A DNA stretch of 64,000 nt, taken from assembly GCA_965652025.1 (NCBI GenBank), contig CBFGTM010000002.1, positions 68,349 through 132,348 on the forward strand. Reading direction: 5' to 3'. The first letter of the stretch is position 1; each line of letters begins with the position of its first letter. Of this stretch, positions 60,079 to 64,000 are shown piece after piece. The translations under genes were made by a program, and so were the position numbers. The notes under the pieces are model-generated. The model worked only from the letters and a program-made list of their open reading frames with translations. It was not told the origin of the DNA and did not search any database. The DNA is from CAVVWJ01 sp965652025 (GTDB lineage Bacteria; Gemmatimonadota; Gemmatimonadetes; Gemmatimonadales; GWC2-71-9).

Positions 60079-61716
60079 TCACATCCGGTCAGGTGCGGAA
60101 ATTCCCAGCACGGTCAATCCGTTGGCCAGCACGATGCGGGCTGCCCGGGCCAAGAGCAGACGCGCCCGCTCGGTCTCGGCCTGCTCGCCGACCGTGCGGG
60201 TCCGATGGTACCAGCCATGGACGATGCCGGCGAGCTCGTGGAGGTACACCGTGATCCGATGGGGCTCGCGCTCCCGGGCTGCCTTGTCGATGATCTCCGG
60301 AAGCTGGACCAGCTTCTTGAGCAGCTCGGTGTCCTCTGGAGCCGGGAGAGCCTCCAGCTCGAGCTCACCGGTAACCGATTCGGGCGGCCGCTGCGCGGTG
60401 CGGAAAATCCCACTCAGCCGGGCATGCGCCATCTGCACATAGAAGATGGGGTTCTCGTCGGTCTGCTTCTTGGCCAGCTCCACATCGAAGTCGAGAGGAC
60501 TGGCGCCTTTGCGCGCGAGAAAGAAGTAGCGGGCGGCATCCACGCCCACCTCTTCATAGAGGTCCCGCAGAGTCACAAACTCGCCGGACCGTTTCGACAT
60601 CTTTACTTCTTCCTCACCGCGCACAACCCGCACCAGCTGCACCAGCTCCACATCGAAGAATTCCGTTGGGTAGCCCAGCGCGGCAAGCGCCGCTCGCATC
60701 CGGGGGATGTAGCCGTGATGGTCGGCGCCCCAGACATCGATGATGCGATCGAATCCCCGGTCGTGCTTGTCTACGTGATATGCGATATCGGGTGCCAGAT
60801 AGGTGAGCGTACCATCGCTTTTCCGTAGCACCCGGTCCTTGTCATCACCGAAGCTGGTGGTCCGAAGCCAGAGCGCACCCTCGGCTTCGTAGGTGAATCC
60901 CCTGCTGCTCAGGAGATCCAACGCTCGCTGGACCCCGCCGGCGGCATACGTCGCCTGCTCCGAGCTGGTCACATCGAATCTGACGCCGAACTGCGCTAGA
61001 TCCCGGTCCTGCTCCTCTCGCTGCATCTGAACCGCGAGCGCTCGGGAGCGCTGCACACCTTGAGCTTCGTCCAGTTCGACAAAACTCCGGCCCTCCCGCT
61101 CGAGCACCTGGCGGGCGTTCTCCCGCAGGTATTCGCCGTGATAGCCGCCCTCGGGGATTTCCGCCGGGTGACCCGCCTCTTGACGAATCCGGGCCCACAG
61201 GCTCTGGGCCAGCTTGTCGATCTGCACGCCGGCATCGTTCACGTAGAATTCGCGCGTGACGCTGTGACCGGTCCACTCCAGCAGTGATGCAATCGCATCG
61301 CCTAGCGCCGCCCCGCGACCGTGACCCACGTGCAAAGGGCCGGTAGGATTGGCGGAGACGAACTCCACATTCACCTTGAGCCCGGATCCCCAGGTGGACC
61401 GTCCGTAGTTGGTGCCGGCCCCAAGGATTTCTTGGTGGGCCGCCGCCAGCTGAGTTTCCGCCAGCCAGAAGTTGATGAAGCCGGGACCGGCGATCTCGGT
61501 TCGAGCTATGAGATTGGGAGGAAGCTTCAGCTCATCGAGCACCCGCTGTGCGGTCTTCCGCGGGTTGGTCCGCTCTCGTTTAGCCAGCACCATGGCCAAA
61601 TTGGTGGCCAGGTCGCCGTGCCCCGCATCGCGCGGCCGCTCCAGCACGAAATCCAGGCCGTCGGCCCCAAGCCTCGCGGCTACCCGCGAGAGCTCGGCCC
61701 GCAGGGTCTCGCTCAC
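60079..61716 (-). CDS. argS: Arginyl-tRNA synthetase
   Basis: Class I synthetase of 545 residues. An N-terminal additional domain (1-95) is followed by HVGHGRGAALGDAI (HIGH-type), YVNDAGVQIDKL, the D-arm binding helices, and KMSKRSGEFVTLRDL (KMSKS-type); the C-terminal anticodon-binding domain ends NGLTVLGISAPDRM. Overlaps the FmdB-like gene by 4 bases. Confidence 0.97.
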   Translation of the reverse strand: MSETLRAELSRVAARLGADGLDFVLERPRDAGHGDLATNLAMVLAKRERTNPRKTAQRVLDELKLPPNLIARTEIAGPGFINFWLAETQLAAAHQEILGAGTNYGRSTWGSGLKVNVEFVSANPTGPLHVGHGRGAALGDAIASLLEWTGHSVTREFYVNDAGVQIDKLAQSLWARIRQEAGHPAEIPEGGYHGEYLRENARQVLEREGRSFVELDEAQGVQRSRALAVQMQREEQDRDLAQFGVRFDVTSSEQATYAAGGVQRALDLLSSRGFTYEAEGALWLRTTSFGDDKDRVLRKSDGTLTYLAPDIAYHVDKHDRGFDRIIDVWGADHHGYIPRMRAALAALGYPTEFFDVELVQLVRVVRGEEEVKMSKRSGEFVTLRDLYEEVGVDAARYFFLARKGASPLDFDVELAKKQTDENPIFYVQMAHARLSGIFRTAQRPPESVTGELELEALPAPEDTELLKKLVQLPEIIDKAAREREPHRITVYLHELAGIVHGWYHRTRTVGEQAETERARLLLARAARIVLANGLTVLGISAPDRM

Positions 61717-62066
61717 TCGGAAGCGGCCTTCCCTTTACCCTGACGAGGATTGGACTTGGCGGGAGCTCTGTCGGCCTTGGCGGCGGGCTTGGTGTCGGGC
61801 TTGGCGGCGTCGGCTTTGGACTCCCCGGCCGGCTTGGCCTCGGCGGACGGGGCAGCCTCGCCCTCGGGCTTCCGCGGGCCCTTACCATCCTTACCGTAAT
61901 CCGTGATGTAGAAGCCGCTGCCCTTGAATACCAGGCCGGCGCCACCCGAGATCTTGCGTGTGGCCGGTTTGCCGCAGGTGGGACAGTTGGCGCGAGGCTT
62001 GTCACTCATCTTCTGGAACTTCTCGAAGCGGTGGCCCTCGGGACACTGGTATTCGTAGGTCGGCAT
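61713..62066 (-). CDS. FmdB-type zinc ribbon protein with basic disordered tail
   Basis: A 117-residue putative regulatory protein. PTYEYQCPEGHRFEKFQ and CPTCGKPATRKISGG form an FmdB/CxxC zinc ribbon (first 42 residues); GLVFKGSGFYITDYG closes the domain. The remaining 60 residues are Ala/Lys/Pro/Glu repeats, likely disordered and basic. Upstream gap to the mutase is 78 bases with no feature seen. Confidence 0.85.
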   Translation of the reverse strand: MPTYEYQCPEGHRFEKFQKMSDKPRANCPTCGKPATRKISGGAGLVFKGSGFYITDYGKDGKGPRKPEGEAAPSAEAKPAGESKADAAKPDTKPAAKADRAPAKSNPRQGKGKAASE

Positions 62067-62144
62067 CAGACTCGTCTAGGTAAATGAAACCAGCACGGAA
62101 AGTTACCAACCAGCTACTGGCCCCTCAAGCCGCGCCGATTTGAT

Positions 62145-63680
62145 TTAAGAGGCTCGGTACACGCCCCACACCGCGCGCAAGCTGTCGCTGATCTCACCGA
62201 GCGTAGCTCGCGCGCGCACGGCGGTAATAATGGCCGGCATGAGCGCGCCCTGCCCCGCTGCAATCTCCCGCAAGCCGGAGAGCGCGCCATGCACTGCCCC
62301 GGAATTCCGCCCGGCCTTTACCTGAGCCAGGCGTTCTCGTTGTTGCGTTTCCAAGGCGGAAAAATCCGGAGCGGCAATGGTGAGCGGAGATGAGTCGTCG
62401 GTGAAGCGGTTCACCCCCACCACGACTCGGTCTCCAGCTTCCTGGGCCTTCTGCAAATCATAGGCGCTTCGGGCTATGGCGTCTTGGAAGAATCCACGCT
62501 CGATGGCACGTGCGGCGCCGCCCAACTCATCGACCTGCTCGATGAGTTTCCGGGCACCCTGTTCGATCGAGTCGGTGAGCGACTCCACGTAATAGCTGCC
62601 GGCGAGCGGATCGACCACTTCTGCCACGCCGGATTCATAGGCCAGAACCTGCTGGGTACGGAGCGCGAGCGTGGCGGATGCCTCGCTCGGAAGCGCCAGC
62701 GCCTCATCATATCCGTTGGTGTGCAGTGATTGGGTACCACCCAGCACCGCCGCCAGTGCCTGCACCGCAACCCTGACCACGTTGTTGAACGGCTGCTGGG
62801 CTTGCAGCGTCACTCCGCCGGTCTGGGTATGGAAACGCATGCGGGCGGTGGCATCTCCGGCCTGGAACCGGTCCCGCACCAGCCGGGCCCAAAGCCGGCG
62901 GGCGGCCCGGAACTTCGCCGCCTCCTCGAAGAGATCGTTGTGACTGGCAAAGAAAAACGAAAGCCGGGGACCAAAGCTGTCCACGGCGAGTCCGGCCTCG
63001 GCCGCCACCCGGACGTACTCCAGAGCATTGGCCAGGGTAAACCCTACTTCTTGGACCGCCGTGGCGCCGGCCTCGCGCATGTGGTAGCCGCTGATGGAAA
63101 TCGGGTTGAAGCTCATTCCCTCATCAGCGACAAACCGGAAGATGTCGGCCACCAACCGCAGCGAAGGCTGGGCCGGATAGATGTACGTGCCCCGGGCGAT
63201 GTACTCCTTCAGGACGTCGTTTTGAACCGTCCCGGTAAGACGGCTGCGTGCAACCCCGCGCTCCTCTCCGACGACGACATACATGGCGAGCAGAATTGCC
63301 GCAGTGGCGTTGATGGTCATCGAAGTCGAGACCTGATCCAGCGGAATAGCTTGAAACAGCGCGGCGAGATCCTCGACGGTGTCGATGGCGACGCCGACCC
63401 GGCCTACCTCCCCCTGGGCCATCGGGTGATCGGAGTCATACCCCATCTGAGTAGGAAGATCGAAGGCGGTGGAGAGACCCATCTGGCCAGCGGCGAGAAG
63501 CTGGCGAAACCGAAGGTTGGTTTCCTGAGCGGTGCCGAACCCGGCGTACTGGCGCATGGTCCAGACCCGGCCAGTGTACATGTTGGGGTAGGGCCCGCGG
63601 GTAAAAGGGAACTCGCCGGGACGCCCGAGGTCCCGGGCCGGATCGCCGGTCCAGTCCTCGGGAGCGTAGACCGTCTTCAC
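62145..63680 (-). CDS. mcmA1: Methylmalonyl-CoA mutase, catalytic large subunit (no B12-binding domain)
   Basis: Adenosylcobalamin-dependent enzyme interconverting methylmalonyl- and succinyl-CoA. The 511 residues cover only the TIM-barrel substrate domain: RGPYPNMYTGR (28-38), RQYAGF (Tyr45), TAFDLPTQMGYDSDHP, LTGTVQNDVLKEYIARG (Arg163), SISGYHMREAGA. Tyr and Arg at these sites favour methylmalonyl- over isobutyryl-CoA mutase, which has Phe and Gln. The DxHxxG cobalamin-binding domain of long MutB (about 720 residues) is absent, so a separate small subunit is needed elsewhere. ATG 63680 overlaps fbp by 4 bases. Confidence 0.92.
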   Translation of the reverse strand: MKTVYAPEDWTGDPARDLGRPGEFPFTRGPYPNMYTGRVWTMRQYAGFGTAQETNLRFRQLLAAGQMGLSTAFDLPTQMGYDSDHPMAQGEVGRVGVAIDTVEDLAALFQAIPLDQVSTSMTINATAAILLAMYVVVGEERGVARSRLTGTVQNDVLKEYIARGTYIYPAQPSLRLVADIFRFVADEGMSFNPISISGYHMREAGATAVQEVGFTLANALEYVRVAAEAGLAVDSFGPRLSFFFASHNDLFEEAAKFRAARRLWARLVRDRFQAGDATARMRFHTQTGGVTLQAQQPFNNVVRVAVQALAAVLGGTQSLHTNGYDEALALPSEASATLALRTQQVLAYESGVAEVVDPLAGSYYVESLTDSIEQGARKLIEQVDELGGAARAIERGFFQDAIARSAYDLQKAQEAGDRVVVGVNRFTDDSSPLTIAAPDFSALETQQRERLAQVKAGRNSGAVHGALSGLREIAAGQGALMPAIITAVRARATLGEISDSLRAVWGVYRAS

Positions 63681-64000
63681 AATGCCGGCTGAGAAACCGG
63701 ACCGCTCACCCGGGCTGCGCTGCGCCGCAGGGTGTCGGCGACGTAGCCCACATCTTCGCGGGAGCCGATTACGAGCGGAGTGCGTTGATGTAGGGTCTGG
63801 GGAACGATGTCCAGGATCCGCTGCACTCCGTCGGTGGCGGAGCCCTCCGCCTGCTCGGCGATGAAGGCCATGGGACTGGCCTCGTAGAGCAGCCGCAGCT
63901 TGCCCTGGGGGTTCTTGGTATCGGCTGGATAGAGAAAGATTCCGCCCGCGATCAGGTTCCGGTGGAAGTCTCCCACCAGAGAGCCGATATAGCGGCTGTT
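63677..64000 (-). CDS. fbp: Class I fructose-1,6-bisphosphatase (C-terminal part)
   Basis: Gluconeogenic phosphatase; only the last 107 residues lie in the window. SRYIGSLVGDFHRNL, GGIFLYPADT, KLRLLYEASPMAFIAEQA (metal Glu in YEA) and GS(S)REDV-like end match class I FBPase. The gene continues beyond base 64000, so the N-terminal metal ligands are unseen. Overlaps the mutase start by 4 bases. Confidence 0.93.
   Translation of the reverse strand, partial: NSRYIGSLVGDFHRNLIAGGIFLYPADTKNPQGKLRLLYEASPMAFIAEQAEGSATDGVQRILDIVPQTLHQRTPLVIGSREDVGYVADTLRRSAARVSGPVSQPAL

Overview
The window is a GC-rich bacterial chromosome segment packed with genes, almost all on the minus strand. Only rpsT (3706..3960), a thiolase (8223..9419) and a small unknown gene (21150..21608) read plus. 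Stop and start codons overlap by a few bases at most junctions, so most of the window is a set of long translationally coupled operons. The gene content fits an aerobic diderm, most likely Gemmatimonadota: an outer-membrane TonB receptor and beta-barrel, lipoproteins, an Ig-like secreted protein with a YPNPF motif, type III glutamine synthetase and SelB. That placement is an inference from gene content, not from a marker tree. No transposase, integrase, phage gene, CRISPR array or rRNA was seen, and no gap between genes exceeds about 300 bases.

Layout, left to right. 1-3524: an operon read leftward: site-2-type protease, scpA, scpB, rluB and a truncated MoxR ATPase. 3619-4168: rpsT with a candidate promoter and terminator. 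4183-4998: coiled-coil/zinc-ribbon protein. 5169-7968: pyrR-pyrB-pyrC. 8072-8159: tRNA-Ser(GGA). 8223-9419: 3-oxoadipyl-CoA-type thiolase. 9357-20991: eight coupled genes for uptake and breakdown of an amino acid (two class-III aminotransferases, a semialdehyde dehydrogenase, a two-subunit CoA-transferase, a permease), ending in a TolB-propeller/PHP metallohydrolase fusion and an alkaline phosphatase. 21150-26577: nitrogen and sulfur assimilation (type III glutamine synthetase, cysK) beside an ADP-ribosylglycohydrolase and a PH-domain membrane protein. 26670-33516: lipoprotein, tRNA-Ser(CGA), VWA protein, tadA, clpB and an Ig-like secreted protein.

33611-42273: a cobalamin riboswitch followed by btuF-btuC-btuD-btuB, a lipoprotein beta-propeller reminiscent of BtuG, then recO and selB, apparently in one transcription unit. 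42301-64000: a 21-kb run of minus-strand genes from fbp and a methylmalonyl-CoA mutase catalytic subunit through argS, purM, the riboflavin pathway, nusB, a glycosyltransferase, hpf, a complete mannose-type PTS with HPr kinase, then metK, ahcY and a bifunctional-nuclease-family protein. The mutase gives an obvious use for imported cobalamin.

The least expected structure is a family of intergenic elements with a strict 7-base period. In four places, four heptamers face four inverted heptamers, often bounded by AAGC/GCTT-like ends. A fifth locus is an 11-heptamer array that folds on itself and exactly fills the gap between two convergent genes, and a sixth partial copy codes for the tail of SelB. 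These, the riboswitch-controlled operon that also carries recO and selB, the BtuG-like lipoprotein and the eight-gene catabolic operon are the parts most worth following up.
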